Of a DNA stretch of 64,000 nucleotides, positions 23,944-33,098 are shown in pieces; the first letter of the stretch is position 1; each line of letters starts with the position of its first letter. The notes beneath the pieces are model-generated. The model ran no database searches. It saw only the letters and a program-made list of their open reading frames with translations, and was not told where the DNA came from. The translations under genes were made by a program, and so were the position numbers. Source of the DNA: G963665185 sp049723905 (GTDB lineage: Bacteria; Desulfobacterota; Desulfovibrionia; Desulfovibrionales; Desulfovibrionaceae); NCBI RefSeq assembly GCF_049723905.1, contig NZ_JBJKFD010000001.1, positions 1 to 64,000 on the forward strand, read 5' to 3'.

Positions 23944-25017
23944 ATGTTTGCCAAGCTGGAATCCCTGGAACGCAAATACGAGGAACTGGAAAAGGAACTC
24001 AGCTCCCCGGAGGTTTTCGACGACCAGGAGCGCTATAAGAAGCTGACCAAAAGTCATGCGGATCTGGCCGACGTAGTGGTTCTTTTCCGCAAGTATCGTC
24101 AGCTCAAGAGCGAACTGGAAGACAACAAGGAAATGCTCGAGGACAGCGACCCGGACATCAAGGAGATGGCCGAGGCGGAGATCAAGTCCATCAAGGCCGA
24201 GCTTCCCAAGATTGAAGAGCAGATGCAGGTACTGCTTCTGCCCAAGGATCCGCTGGACGAAAAAAACATCATCCTCGAAATCCGGGCCGGAACCGGTGGT
24301 GAAGAAGCCGCTCTGTTCGCAGCCGACCTTTTCCGTATGTACAGCCGCTTTGCGGAAAACATGCGCTGGAAGCTCGAGATAATGAGCGCCCACGATACCG
24401 GCACCGGCGGTTTCAAGGAAATTATCGCCAACATTTCCGGAGACAGGGTCTATTCCTGGCTCAAGTACGAATCCGGCACGCACCGCGTGCAGCGTGTTCC
24501 TGCCACCGAATCGCAGGGCCGCATCCATACGTCGGCCGTTACCGTGGCCATCATGCCGGAAGCCGCAGAAGTGGATGTGGACATCAGCCCCACCGAACTG
24601 CGTGTGGACGTGTTCCGCGCCTCCGGTCCGGGCGGGCAGAGCGTCAACACCACGGACTCCGCTATTCGCGTCACCCACATTCCCACCGGCCTGGTCGTCA
24701 TCTGCCAGGACGAAAAGTCCCAGCACAAGAACAAGGCCAAGGCCCTGAAGGTGTTGCGTTCGCGATTGCTGCAGCTCAAGCAGGACGAGCAGAAGGAAAA
24801 GGAAGACGAGGCACGGCGTTCCCAGGTTGGAACCGGCGACCGTTCCGGGCGCATTCGTACCTACAACTTTCCGCAGGGACGGGTGTCCGATCACAGGATC
24901 AACCTGACCCTGTACAAGCTGGATGCATTTATGGAAGGCGATCTCAAGGAAATGGTTGAAGCGCTTTCCGCCCACTACCAAGCCGAAGCCCTCAAGGCCC
25001 AGGCTGACGAGGCGTAA
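23944..25017 (+). CDS. prfA: Peptide chain release factor 1
   Basis: This 357-residue factor reads UAA and UAG stop codons. The catalytic GGQ lies in RASGPGGQSVNTTDSAIRVT near residue 225, and the codon-recognition region contains RVPATESQGRIHTSAVT. Coiled-coil helices fill the first 100 residues. The ribosome site is weak (GAG). It precedes prmC, the methyltransferase that modifies the Gln of GGQ. Confidence 0.96.
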   Translation: MFAKLESLERKYEELEKELSSPEVFDDQERYKKLTKSHADLADVVVLFRKYRQLKSELEDNKEMLEDSDPDIKEMAEAEIKSIKAELPKIEEQMQVLLLPKDPLDEKNIILEIRAGTGGEEAALFAADLFRMYSRFAENMRWKLEIMSAHDTGTGGFKEIIANISGDRVYSWLKYESGTHRVQRVPATESQGRIHTSAVTVAIMPEAAEVDVDISPTELRVDVFRASGPGGQSVNTTDSAIRVTHIPTGLVVICQDEKSQHKNKAKALKVLRSRLLQLKQDEQKEKEDEARRSQVGTGDRSGRIRTYNFPQGRVSDHRINLTLYKLDAFMEGDLKEMVEALSAHYQAEALKAQADEA

Positions 25018-25030
25018 TGTAATAAAGAGT

Positions 25031-25072
25031 GCCTCCGGCGGCCAAGGGCCATGATGGCCCCTGGACCCCGCA
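25031..25072. repeat. GC-rich double-hairpin repeat, copy 2
   Basis: GCCTCCGGCGGCCAAGGGCC and ATGATGGCCCCTGGACCCCGC form a GC-rich hairpin (GGGCCATGATGGCCC core). The reverse complement GCGGGGTCCAGGGGCC matches the repeat at 10857. It sits directly after prfA. Confidence 0.55.
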
Positions 25073-25075
25073 TCA

Positions 25076-25129
25076 CGCAAAAAGCAAATGCCCCGCCGAA
25101 AAGATTCGGTGGGGCATTTGCTTTTTGCG
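25076..25129 (+). terminator. Strong terminator between prfA and prmC
   Basis: CGCAAAAAGCAAATGCCCC... pairs with its complement ending CATTTGCTTTTTGCG: 25 paired positions with one G-T pair and an AAGA loop. The A tract is on the 5' side and the T tract on the 3' side, as in intrinsic terminators that can act in both directions. Confidence 0.8.
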
Positions 25130-25156
25130 GGGGAGTACAAGAGAGAGGGGGAGAGG

Positions 25157-26005
25157 ATGAGACTGCGGGAACTTTTGCAGCAATGGGAAGGGCGTTTGAA
25201 TGCGGCTGGTGTGGACTCGCCGCGTCTGTCTGTCCAGCTTTTGGCCTCACATGTGTTGGGAAAAAGCAGGGTGGATATGCTGCTTGATGCCGGGCAGGAA
25301 GTGGAGGAGGCAAAGAGGGAAGAAATTGAAAGGGTGATTGCGCGACGGCACAAGGGCGAACCTGTCGCGTATATTTTGGGAGAGAAGGAATTTTACGGGT
25401 TGCCTTTTGCCGTGGGGCCGGGTGTGTTGGTTCCCAGGCCGGAGACCGAACTCATTGTGGACAAGGTGCGGGAGCTGTACACGGAAGACGAGCCTTTGGT
25501 TGTGGCGGATTTTGGAGCGGGGAGTGGAGCCCTGGCCGTGACATTGGCGAAGGTTTTTCCCAGGGCTTTGGTCGTTGCCGTGGAGCTGAGCCCGGATGCT
25601 ATACATTATATAATAGATAATGCGAAAAAGAATGGCGTGAGAGAGCGGGTTCTGACAGTACGGGCTGATTTTTGTCGGCCGGTGCTGCGTCGGGAATCGT
25701 TTGATGTGGTTGTCTCCAATCCGCCCTATATTTGCAGACCACAATACGACGAGTTAAGCGCCGAAGTTCGTGAATACGAACCGCAGTCTGCCCTGACGCC
25801 GGGGGAGACCGGGCTGGAACAATTCGATGCGTTGGCGCGGCAGGCCTGTGCTGCTTTGAAAGATGGAGGCCGGTTTTTCATGGAGATTGGTTTCGACCAG
25901 GGAGAGACGGCCTTGAAAAAAATAACAGCAGCTGCGCAATGGACGTCCAGCGGGGGGGTGCAGGATTTGGCCGGACTGGACCGTGTTGTCTGGGCGGGCA
26001 AATAG
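25157..26005 (+). CDS. prmC: Release factor glutamine methyltransferase
   Basis: This 282-residue SAM-dependent enzyme methylates the GGQ glutamine of RF1 and RF2. Motif I is VADFGAGSGALAVTLA and the catalytic NPPY is in VVSNPPYICRP. ATG 25157 is chosen because GGGGAGAGG lies just upstream. The open frame back to 25088 would begin inside the terminator hairpin. Codons end in G or T much more often than in prfA or lpxC (for example GTG, TTG, GGG), which may reflect low expression or a different history. Confidence 0.93.
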   Translation: MRLRELLQQWEGRLNAAGVDSPRLSVQLLASHVLGKSRVDMLLDAGQEVEEAKREEIERVIARRHKGEPVAYILGEKEFYGLPFAVGPGVLVPRPETELIVDKVRELYTEDEPLVVADFGAGSGALAVTLAKVFPRALVVAVELSPDAIHYIIDNAKKNGVRERVLTVRADFCRPVLRRESFDVVVSNPPYICRPQYDELSAEVREYEPQSALTPGETGLEQFDALARQACAALKDGGRFFMEIGFDQGETALKKITAAAQWTSSGGVQDLAGLDRVVWAGK

Positions 26006-26137
26006 CCGCTGTGGCAGCGGATTCAACTGATTTGTCTCGGGTAAATATGTTGAAAAAAAACGACAAGTTGCAAAAAAAATACAACTTTGCGGCTAGGGCG
26101 TGATTGCGATGGTTAATAAAATCAATATGTTATTATT

Positions 26138-26153
26138 TGGCATGTCCTTTGCT
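26138..26153 (+). promoter_or_regulatory. Candidate sigma-54 promoter of lpxC
   Basis: TGGCATGTCCTTTGCT matches the -24/-12 consensus TGGCAY-N5-TTGCW, with exactly ten bases between GG and GC. Transcription would start near 26164, about 20 bases before the lpxC ATG and upstream of its GGAGG. An alternative sigma-70 reading (TTGCGA, 16 bases, TATGTT) overlaps it. Confidence 0.6.
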
Positions 26154-26184
26154 TATTAAAGGCCTGATACGTCGGAGGACATAG

Positions 26185-27111
26185 ATGCTACAAACTACGA
26201 TTGAATCTCCCATAGAGTGCTCTGGAATCGGACTGCACAGCGGAAAAAAAGTCAAAATGGCGCTGCGTCCGGCTCCTGAAGATGCCGGGGTTATGTTTTG
26301 TTTGCTGGGCAAGGATGGCAAAAAAATGCTCAGGCCTTGTCCTGAAGCGGTTCGTTCCACACAATTGGCCACCACCTTGTGTGCGGGCGGAGATTCCGTA
26401 GCCACGGTGGAGCACCTTATGGCGGCACTGCGTGGCATGGGCGTGGATAACGTCCGGGTGGATCTGGACGGCTGCGAAGTTCCCATCATGGATGGCAGCG
26501 CGGCTTCCTTTGTGTATTTGCTCCGCATGGCCGGTATCAAAGAGCTTTCCGCTCCCCGTCGTGTTTTGGCCCTGACCAAGCCCATCGAATTTGTGCGCGA
26601 AGGCAAATATATCAAAGCCACCCCATATAATGGCTTCAAGGTGGACTTCACCATCGATTTTCCCCATCCGCTGATTGGAAAACAATCCATGTCGTTCAAT
26701 CTGACGGGTGACCGTTTCGCTGAAAAGCTGGCCAAAGCCCGCACCTTCGGCTTCCTCAAGGAAGTGGAATATCTCCATCAAAATGGCCTTGCCCTGGGCG
26801 GTTCTCTGGAAAACGCAGTTGTTCTGGATGAATTCGGCGTGCTCAATGAGGACGGACTCCGTTTTGACGACGAGTTCGTGCGCCACAAGGTTCTCGACTT
26901 CATCGGTGACATGGCGGTCAGTGAATACCCTCTGTTCGCGCACTTCGACGTATTTGCCAGCGGGCATGCGCTGAACAATGAATTCCTCCGTTATCTTACT
27001 GAAAATGCCGACGAGTACCTGGAAGAGGTTACTCTGGGACGGCCTGTGCCGAGACACAGCCGGGCGGGCGTTGCCGTGGCACAGCCGCAGGTCGCAGCTG
27101 CCATGGGCTAG
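26185..27111 (+). CDS. lpxC: UDP-3-O-acyl-N-acetylglucosamine deacetylase
   Basis: This 308-residue zinc enzyme performs the committed step of lipid A synthesis. Zinc ligands and catalytic residues are in VEHLMAALRGMGVDNVRV, PIMDGSAASFVYLL, HKVLDFIGDMAV and FASGHALNNEFLRYL. GTCGGAGG stands before the ATG. It proves a Gram-negative outer membrane. It is followed by a clear terminator, so it is probably transcribed alone. Confidence 0.96.
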   Translation: MLQTTIESPIECSGIGLHSGKKVKMALRPAPEDAGVMFCLLGKDGKKMLRPCPEAVRSTQLATTLCAGGDSVATVEHLMAALRGMGVDNVRVDLDGCEVPIMDGSAASFVYLLRMAGIKELSAPRRVLALTKPIEFVREGKYIKATPYNGFKVDFTIDFPHPLIGKQSMSFNLTGDRFAEKLAKARTFGFLKEVEYLHQNGLALGGSLENAVVLDEFGVLNEDGLRFDDEFVRHKVLDFIGDMAVSEYPLFAHFDVFASGHALNNEFLRYLTENADEYLEEVTLGRPVPRHSRAGVAVAQPQVAAAMG

Positions 27112-27166
27112 ACGTTATGTGGAACACGGGCTTGCGCCCGATGTAATAGGAAGGTTTTTATACGCT

Positions 27167-27195
27167 GAAAGGCCGCCGTAAGGTGGCCTTTTTTA
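27167..27195 (+). terminator. Rho-independent terminator of lpxC
   Basis: AGGCCGCC pairs with GGTGGCCT around GTAA and is followed by TTTTTT. Confidence 0.88.
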
Positions 27196-27769
27196 TGGTC
27201 CCTGCCTGTTCCAAGGACACAGATGGCTCTGGAGCGCGAAAGAAGGGTGTTTGCTACTATATAGATTAAGGGGAAGCAGGAGAAAATCCCTTGGGCTTGA
27301 ATCTGGAGCAAGGAAAATATCGGTTGGGCAAAGCTGAAAATGATCCCCCAGGGTTGAAATAAACGACCTGCTATGCCAAGGTTATCTACTTTGTGGAGAA
27401 GTAGCTGGAAAAGTTTTTTGAGAGCGCGAGAAGGCATGCATGCGGATAAAGTGGGGTGGATAGGGGGATCGTTCCCCTCTCTGGCCCCTTGCCCGGGCGG
27501 AAAAGGGAAAAAAAGTGGACAGTGGTGAAATTTGTTGTTTTATAAGTTTGCTCCTTGTTTCGGGAGCTTGCGCCCGACAATGAATGGCCACGAACAGAAA
27601 AAGGCACTTAAATTGAAATAAACTCAAAAAAAGGGGTTGCATTTTTTTTTTTGCAGCAGTAAACCGTCCGCTCCTTCAGGGCGCAGCCCAAAAGGAAAAA
27701 TGCTCTTTATCGCTGGCGCATGTTTGGCGAAGCATGCTTGCTAAAAGAAAGGGATTTGAGCGAAACAGC
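27196..27769. other. Gene-free gap before the tRNA cluster
   Basis: About 570 bases show no supported gene. The stretch has small hairpins, including GGGGGATCG/CGTTCCCC near 27465, and several A and T runs. Short minus-strand frames exist but lack ribosome sites and start within low-complexity DNA. It may be a degraded gene or repeat remnant. Confidence 0.4.
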
Positions 27770-27798
27770 TTGACAAAGCATTTTGAGCTGTGTAACTC
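27770..27798 (+). promoter_or_regulatory. Promoter of the tRNA-tuf operon
   Basis: A consensus TTGACA lies 45 bases before the first tRNA. The -10 region 17 bases later is weak (TAACTC, or TGTAAC at closer spacing). Confidence 0.45.
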
Positions 27799-27814
27799 AG
27801 CTGCTCTTGTGAAT

Positions 27815-27890
27815 GCTGGCGTAGCTCAATTGGTAGAGCAGCTGATTTGTAATCAGCCGGTTGCGGGTTCAAGTCCCATCGCCAGCTCCA
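27815..27890 (+). tRNA. tRNA-Thr (anticodon TGT)
   Basis: The cloverleaf is complete: acceptor GCTGGCG/CGCCAGC, anticodon stem GCTGA/TCAGC with loop TTTGTAA, T loop GGTTCAAGTCC, and encoded CCA. It is the first of four tRNAs in the order Thr-Tyr-Gly-Thr ahead of tuf, the same order as the E. coli thrU-tyrU-glyT-thrT-tufB operon. Confidence 0.97.
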
Positions 27891-27907
27891 GATCTTTTCC
27901 ATGGTAA

Positions 27908-27993
27908 GGTGGGGTTCCCGAGTGGCCAAAGGGAACAGACTGTAAATCTGTCGGCGTAAGCCTTCGGAGGTTCAAATCCTCCCCCCACCACCA
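27908..27993 (+). tRNA. tRNA-Tyr (anticodon GTA)
   Basis: This is a class II tRNA of 86 bases with acceptor GGTGGGG/CCCCACC, anticodon loop CTGTAAA, a long variable arm (CGGCGTAAGCCTTC region) and encoded CCA. Confidence 0.97.
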
Positions 27994-28040
27994 CTTAAAG
28001 TTGTCGGCTGTAGGAGACATTCGTCGCGTACTACAGGAAA

Positions 28041-28117
28041 GCGGGAATAGCTCAATTGGCTAGAGCATCAGCCTTCCAAGCTGAGGGTTGCGAGTTCGAG
28101 TCTCGTTTCCCGCTCCA
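28041..28117 (+). tRNA. tRNA-Gly (anticodon TCC)
   Basis: This is a 77-base cloverleaf with acceptor GCGGGAA/TTCCCGC, anticodon stem TCAGC/GCTGA with loop CTTCCAA, T arm CGAGTTCGAGTCTCG and encoded CCA. Confidence 0.97.
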
Positions 28118-28159
28118 AGTTCCCTTGATAAGGTCCGCGCCGCATGTCCAGTTAAAAAA

Positions 28160-28235
28160 GCCCACGTAGCTCAGGCGGTGGAGCACTTCCTTGGTAAGGA
28201 AGAGGTCATCGGTTCAAGTCCGATCGTGGGCTCCA
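28160..28235 (+). tRNA. tRNA-Thr (anticodon GGT)
   Basis: The acceptor GCCCACG/CGTGGGC, anticodon stem CTTCC/GGAAG with loop TTGGTAA, T loop GGTTCAAGTCC and encoded CCA are all present. It lies 53 bases before the EF-Tu start codon and probably shares its transcript. Confidence 0.97.
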
Positions 28236-28288
28236 TTATTTTTTTTGAACATTCAGCAGCCCGGAACCGCAGGATCAGGGAGAATGTC

Positions 28289-29482
<1,194 letters not shown>

Positions 29483-29485
29483 ACA

Positions 29486-29635
29486 ATGCAGGTTATCATC
29501 CAGTTGCAGTGCACAGAGTGCAAGCGTAAGAACTATTCCACTGTCAAGAACAAGAGGAATACGACTGGTCGCCTTGAGCTCAGTAAGTATTGCCCCTGGG
29601 ACAAGAAGCACACCGTCCATAAAGAATCCAAGTAG
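29486..29635 (+). CDS. rpmG: Ribosomal protein bL33
   Basis: This 49-residue protein (MQVIIQLQCTECKRKNYST to KHTVHKESK) is bL33. The first zinc pair CTEC is intact. The second is reduced to one Cys in YCPWDKKHT, where zinc forms have CxxC. The ATG lies three bases after the tuf stop codon. It belongs to the tuf-rpmG-tRNA-Trp-secE-nusG order usual in many bacteria. A CCCTCCCG/CGGGAGGG hairpin follows. Confidence 0.93.
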   Translation: MQVIIQLQCTECKRKNYSTVKNKRNTTGRLELSKYCPWDKKHTVHKESK

Positions 29636-29641
29636 TTCGTT

Positions 29642-29664
29642 CCCTCCCGTGTGAGCGGGAGGGG
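29642..29664 (+). other. Hairpin between rpmG and tRNA-Trp
   Basis: CCCTCCCG and CGGGAGGGG pair around TGTGAG, without a T run. It may be an RNA-processing or partial termination site. Confidence 0.6.
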
Positions 29665-29687
29665 CGACTCCTACATAAGGAAAGTGC

Positions 29688-29764
29688 AGGCCAGTAGCTC
29701 TAATTGGTAGAGCACCGGACTCCAAATCCGGGTGCTGGGGGTTCGAGTCCCTCCTGGCCTGCCA
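29688..29764 (+). tRNA. tRNA-Trp (anticodon CCA)
   Basis: This is a 77-base cloverleaf with acceptor AGGCCAG/CTGGCCT, anticodon stem CCGGA/TCCGG with loop CTCCAAA, T arm GGGGTTCGAGTCCC and encoded CCA. It sits 23 bases before the secE start codon. Confidence 0.96.
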
Positions 29765-29787
29765 CTTCGCATATCCAGAGGCAATTA

Positions 29788-30066
29788 ATGGCCAAAGACA
29801 AGCAGCAGAGAAAGAAAAGCTCCAAGGTTGAGCGCCGTTCGAAGCAGCAGGCATCTGAAGAAAAGGTGTCTGTTGTTGATCGTTTGCGTTCCCTGCGCGA
29901 ATTTTTCGAACAGAGCAAAGTAGAGATCAAAAAGGTCACATGGCCCTCCAGGAAGGAGACCATTGCCACCAGCATCGCCGTTGTGGTGATGACAATCGTC
30001 ATGGCCATTTACCTTGGCCTGGTTGATGTGGCGCTGGCCAAAATCATTGAAGCGATTCTGTCGTAA
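29788..30066 (+). CDS. secE: Preprotein translocase subunit SecE
   Basis: This is a 92-residue single-span SecE. A basic cytosolic N-terminus is followed by the conserved EIKKVTWPSRKET and a C-terminal membrane helix (IAVVVMTIVMAIYLGLVDVAL). It stabilises SecY, which is encoded later in this window. ATG 29788 follows AGAGG; the upstream open frame covers tRNA-Trp. nusG follows after 11 bases. Confidence 0.95.
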   Translation: MAKDKQQRKKSSKVERRSKQQASEEKVSVVDRLRSLREFFEQSKVEIKKVTWPSRKETIATSIAVVVMTIVMAIYLGLVDVALAKIIEAILS

Positions 30067-30077
30067 GGCCATTAGCC

Positions 30078-30650
30078 ATGAGTGATGAAGTGAAAGTCCC
30101 AGAAGAAGAGGCTGCCGAGCCCAAGGCGCGGTGGTATATCGTCCATACATATTCCGGCTTTGAACAGCGCGTGGAAAAGACCATTTTGGAAATCATGCGC
30201 ACAGGGCAGGATTATGGCCAGATCAAGCAGGTCGTGGTCCCGACCGAAAAGGTTATTGAGCTTGTAAAGGGCGAAAAAAGGACTTCCACCAGAAAATTTT
30301 ATCCGGGGTATGTCATGGTGCAGATGGTTATGACCGACCATTCCTGGCACCTTGTACAGGATATCCCCCGTGTGACCGGGTTTATCGGCGGTAAGATGCG
30401 TCCCACTCCCATGCGTGACAGCGAAGCCGCCAAGATTCTTTCCATGATGGAACAGCGTCAGGAAAAACCCCGTCCGAAATTCCATTTCGACCGTGGTGAC
30501 GATGTCCGTGTTATTGACGGACCGTTCAGCGGTTTCAACGGCGTTGTGGAAGAAGTCAACTATGATAAGGGCAAACTGCGTGTTTCCGTTTCTATTTTCG
30601 GACGCCAGACCCCGGTTGAGCTTGACTTCGTCCAGGTAAGCAAAAGCTAG
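30078..30650 (+). CDS. nusG: Transcription termination/antitermination factor NusG
   Basis: This 190-residue protein has the NGN domain (ARWYIVHTYSGFEQRVEKTI, FYPGYVMVQM) and a C-terminal KOW domain (DDVRVIDGPFSGFNGVVEEV). It binds RNA polymerase and couples it to Rho or the ribosome. It lies in the usual secE-nusG-rplK order. Confidence 0.96.
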   Translation: MSDEVKVPEEEAAEPKARWYIVHTYSGFEQRVEKTILEIMRTGQDYGQIKQVVVPTEKVIELVKGEKRTSTRKFYPGYVMVQMVMTDHSWHLVQDIPRVTGFIGGKMRPTPMRDSEAAKILSMMEQRQEKPRPKFHFDRGDDVRVIDGPFSGFNGVVEEVNYDKGKLRVSVSIFGRQTPVELDFVQVSKS

Positions 30651-30710
30651 GCTTACTCCCACCACACTGGCGCCTGTAGCAGGGCGCTTTTCCGTTTTGA
30701 GGATACAAAA

Positions 30711-31133
30711 ATGGCTAAGAAAGAAGTAGGCAAGATCAAACTGCAGATCCCTGCCGGGGCTGCAAACCCGTCCCCTCCGGTCGGTCCTGCATTGGGCCAG
30801 CACGGCGTAAACATCATGGAATTCTGCAAGGCGTTCAACGCAAAGACGCAGGACCAGAAAGGTATGATCATCCCCGTGGTGATCACCGTGTTTGCCGACC
30901 GTACATTCTCCTTCATCACCAAGACTCCGCCCGCCAGTGTGCTGCTGCTCAAGGCCGCCAAGCTGGAAAGCGGTTCCGGTGAACCCAACCGTAACAAGGT
31001 TGGCAAGGTGACCCACGCGCAGGTCGAAGAAATCGCAACCCTTAAAATGCCCGACCTGACTGCCAAGGACCTGGATGCCGCGTGTAACAGCATCATGGGA
31101 ACCGCCCGCAGCATGGGCATTGAAGTGGAATAG
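30711..31133 (+). CDS. rplK: Ribosomal protein uL11
   Basis: This 140-residue protein is the stalk-base component that contacts the GTPase centre. The Pro-rich N-terminal switch is present (PAGAANPSPPVGPALGQHGV) and the RNA-binding C-terminus ends near CNSIMGTARSMGIEVE. A GAGG precedes the ATG. rplA follows after 12 bases. Confidence 0.97.
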   Translation: MAKKEVGKIKLQIPAGAANPSPPVGPALGQHGVNIMEFCKAFNAKTQDQKGMIIPVVITVFADRTFSFITKTPPASVLLLKAAKLESGSGEPNRNKVGKVTHAQVEEIATLKMPDLTAKDLDAACNSIMGTARSMGIEVE

Positions 31134-31145
31134 GGGGAGATCGAC

Positions 31146-31853
31146 ATGCCTAAACATGGAAAAAAATACCGCAATGCAGTGGAAGGTCGCGAGCAGGGCG
31201 TTCGCATCAGTGTTGACGAAGCCGTAAAGCAGGCTGTTGAAAAGGCATTCGCCAAATTCGACGAAACTGTTGACGTCGTCTTCAACCTGGGTGTCGACCC
31301 CAAGTACTCCGACCAGATGGTTCGCGGCGCCTGCACCCTGCCCAACGGGCTTGGCAAGGACGTTCGCGTGCTGGCTCTTTGTAAGGGCGACAAGCAAGCT
31401 GAAGCGAAAGAAGCCGGTGCCGATTATGTTGGCGAAGCTGAACTGATCGAAAAGATTCAGGGCGGCTGGTTTGATTTCGACAAGGTTGTTGCCACTCCGG
31501 ACATGATGGCTCTGGTCGGTAAGATCGGTCGTGTTCTTGGACCCCGTGGGCTGATGCCTAACGCCAAGACCGGTACCGTTACTTTCGATATCGGCGTAGC
31601 CGTCCAGGAACTCAAGGCCGGTAAGGTCGAGTTCAAGGTCGACAAGGCCGGTGTACTGCATGCTCCTCTGGGTAAGGTTTCCTTTGGTCCTGAAAAGATC
31701 ATGGAAAACCTGCAGGCCCTGTTTGCCCAGGTCATGCGGCTGAAGCCGTCTGGAGCGAAGGGTACTTACGTACAGGGTGCAGCCGTCAGCACGACTATGG
31801 GCCCTGGCTACAAAATCGATCCTCAGACTCTGCGCAAGCTGGAAGAAGTTTAG
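31146..31853 (+). CDS. rplA: Ribosomal protein uL1
   Basis: This 235-residue L1-stalk protein has the signature VGRILGPRGLMPN-like segment (IGRVLGPRGLMPNAKTGTVT). Start is supported by GGGGGAG before the ATG. L1 commonly represses the rplKA message in other bacteria; the target site here was not identified. The L10 leader follows. Confidence 0.97.
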   Translation: MPKHGKKYRNAVEGREQGVRISVDEAVKQAVEKAFAKFDETVDVVFNLGVDPKYSDQMVRGACTLPNGLGKDVRVLALCKGDKQAEAKEAGADYVGEAELIEKIQGGWFDFDKVVATPDMMALVGKIGRVLGPRGLMPNAKTGTVTFDIGVAVQELKAGKVEFKVDKAGVLHAPLGKVSFGPEKIMENLQALFAQVMRLKPSGAKGTYVQGAAVSTTMGPGYKIDPQTLRKLEEV

Positions 31854-32119
31854 TTCCGGATTGCACTGGTCGAGGTACTGATATTTCTTTCGTACCTGAT
31901 TCGAAGGGTTGTCGCTTGGCGGCAAGGGTATTCCCCAAGGAATATCTGTTGGGAAGAATTCCAGGATGGTTGACATCCCATCCTGACGGATCTCGGGCGA
32001 AGGTAAACTAGGTTTGGGACGGTGGGTCGAAGACAGCAGGTGAGCGAAAGCTCTTAATCTCCTGCCGAGATTCACGCTTTGACTCCTCCTCCCTGCCGGA
32101 AATCGTGTGAGGTGATTTA
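31854..32119 (+). ncRNA. L10 leader (autoregulatory 5' region of rplJL)
   Basis: The 266-base rplA-rplJ gap contains GACAGCAGG...GAGC-GAAA-GCTC...TTAATCTCCTGCCGAGA, the stem plus bulge and kink-turn region of L10 leaders bound by L10-L12. Further upstream is an AGGTAC/GTACCT hairpin (31874-31898). A pyrimidine-rich stretch follows the site and could take part in attenuation. Confidence 0.8.
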
Positions 32120-32647
32120 GTGAACAGGGCAGAGAAGGCCGAAGTTATCAGCCGGCTCTCCGAGTCCGCAGGCAAGGCATCCATCGCCGTCGTGACCGAT
32201 TTCAAGGGCATGACTGTTGAACAGATGACCGGACTGCGCAAGCAGCTGCGCGACAGCGGTGTTGACTACTATGTAGTCAAGAACTCGCTGGCTCGCATCG
32301 CGTTCACTGATGGAACCCATGAGGTTTTGGCGGACAAACTGAAGGACAATAACGCTATTGCCTTTGGTTACGACGACCCGGTTGCACCGGCCAAAGTCCT
32401 GTCCCAGTATGTCAAGGCAAACCCCAAAACCAAGCTGAACGTCAAGTGCGGCAGCCTGGAAGGGTCTTTCCTGGACGAAGCTGGAATCAAGGCTCTGGCT
32501 CAGCTGCCTGGACGCGAGGAACTGCTCGCCAAGATGCTGGGTACCATGAACGCCGTCCCGCAGAATTTCGTCGGCCTGTTGGCCAACGTTATGCGTGGCG
32601 TGCTCAATGCGCTTAATGCCATTAAGGACCAGAAAGAAGCCGCGTAG
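32120..32647 (+). CDS. rplJ: Ribosomal protein uL10
   Basis: This 175-residue protein anchors the L7/L12 stalk. It starts with GTG; the N-terminal RNA-binding part contains VTDFKGMTVEQMTGLRKQLR and YYVVKNSLARIA, and the C-terminal helix carries L12-binding repeats (LLANVMRGVLNALNAIKDQK). The GTG start and the leader fit autogenous control. Confidence 0.96.
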   Translation: MNRAEKAEVISRLSESAGKASIAVVTDFKGMTVEQMTGLRKQLRDSGVDYYVVKNSLARIAFTDGTHEVLADKLKDNNAIAFGYDDPVAPAKVLSQYVKANPKTKLNVKCGSLEGSFLDEAGIKALAQLPGREELLAKMLGTMNAVPQNFVGLLANVMRGVLNALNAIKDQKEAA

Positions 32648-32686
32648 AACGCTTCGGAACAAAACGAGTTTTTGGAGGAATATCCC

Positions 32687-33073
32687 ATGGCCGACATTAC
32701 CAAAGAACAAGTTATTGAGTTTATCTCCAACATGACCGTGTTGGAACTGTCCGAGCTGATCAAAGAGCTCGAAGACAAGTTCGGCGTATCCGCCGCCGCC
32801 CCCGTTGCTGCTGTAGCCGTCGCTTCCGGCGCTGCTGCAGACGCTCCTGCCGAAGAGGAACAGACTGAATTCGACGTCGTCCTCAAGGGTGTGGGCGGTA
32901 ACAAGATCGCCGTTATCAAGGCCGTCCGTGCGCTGACCGGTCTGGGACTGAAGGAAGCCAAAGCCAAGGTGGACGAGGTTCCCGGTACCCTGAAGGAAGG
33001 CGTTTCCAAGGAAGAGGCCGAGGAAGCCAAGAAGCAGCTTGAAGAAGCCGGCGCCGAAGTCGAAGTTAAGTAG
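32687..33073 (+). CDS. rplL: Ribosomal protein bL12
   Basis: This 128-residue stalk protein has an N-terminal dimerisation domain, an Ala-rich hinge (VSAAAPVAAVAVASGAAADA) and a C-terminal factor-binding domain with GLGLKEAKAKVDEVPG. TTTGGAGG precedes ATG 32687; the open frame to 32672 is not used. A terminator/attenuator follows, before rpoB. Confidence 0.97.
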   Translation: MADITKEQVIEFISNMTVLELSELIKELEDKFGVSAAAPVAAVAVASGAAADAPAEEEQTEFDVVLKGVGGNKIAVIKAVRALTGLGLKEAKAKVDEVPGTLKEGVSKEEAEEAKKQLEEAGAEVEVK

Positions 33074-33098
33074 CGGCACTGCCGTCCCCTTTGTAAAG

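Noticed and set aside
25088..25156. An upstream ATG start for prmC
   Set aside because: It lies inside the terminator hairpin, lacks a ribosome site, and adds 23 residues foreign to the family.
27430..27600. Possible CRISPR-like or insertion-sequence remnant in the gap before the tRNAs
   Set aside because: No regularly spaced repeats, no terminal inverted repeats and no transposase fragment could be identified.
28088..28288. Extension of EF-Tu through tRNA-Thr in the same frame
   Set aside because: This part encodes the tRNAs; the EF-Tu N-terminus MSKAKFER is exactly conserved from ATG 28289.
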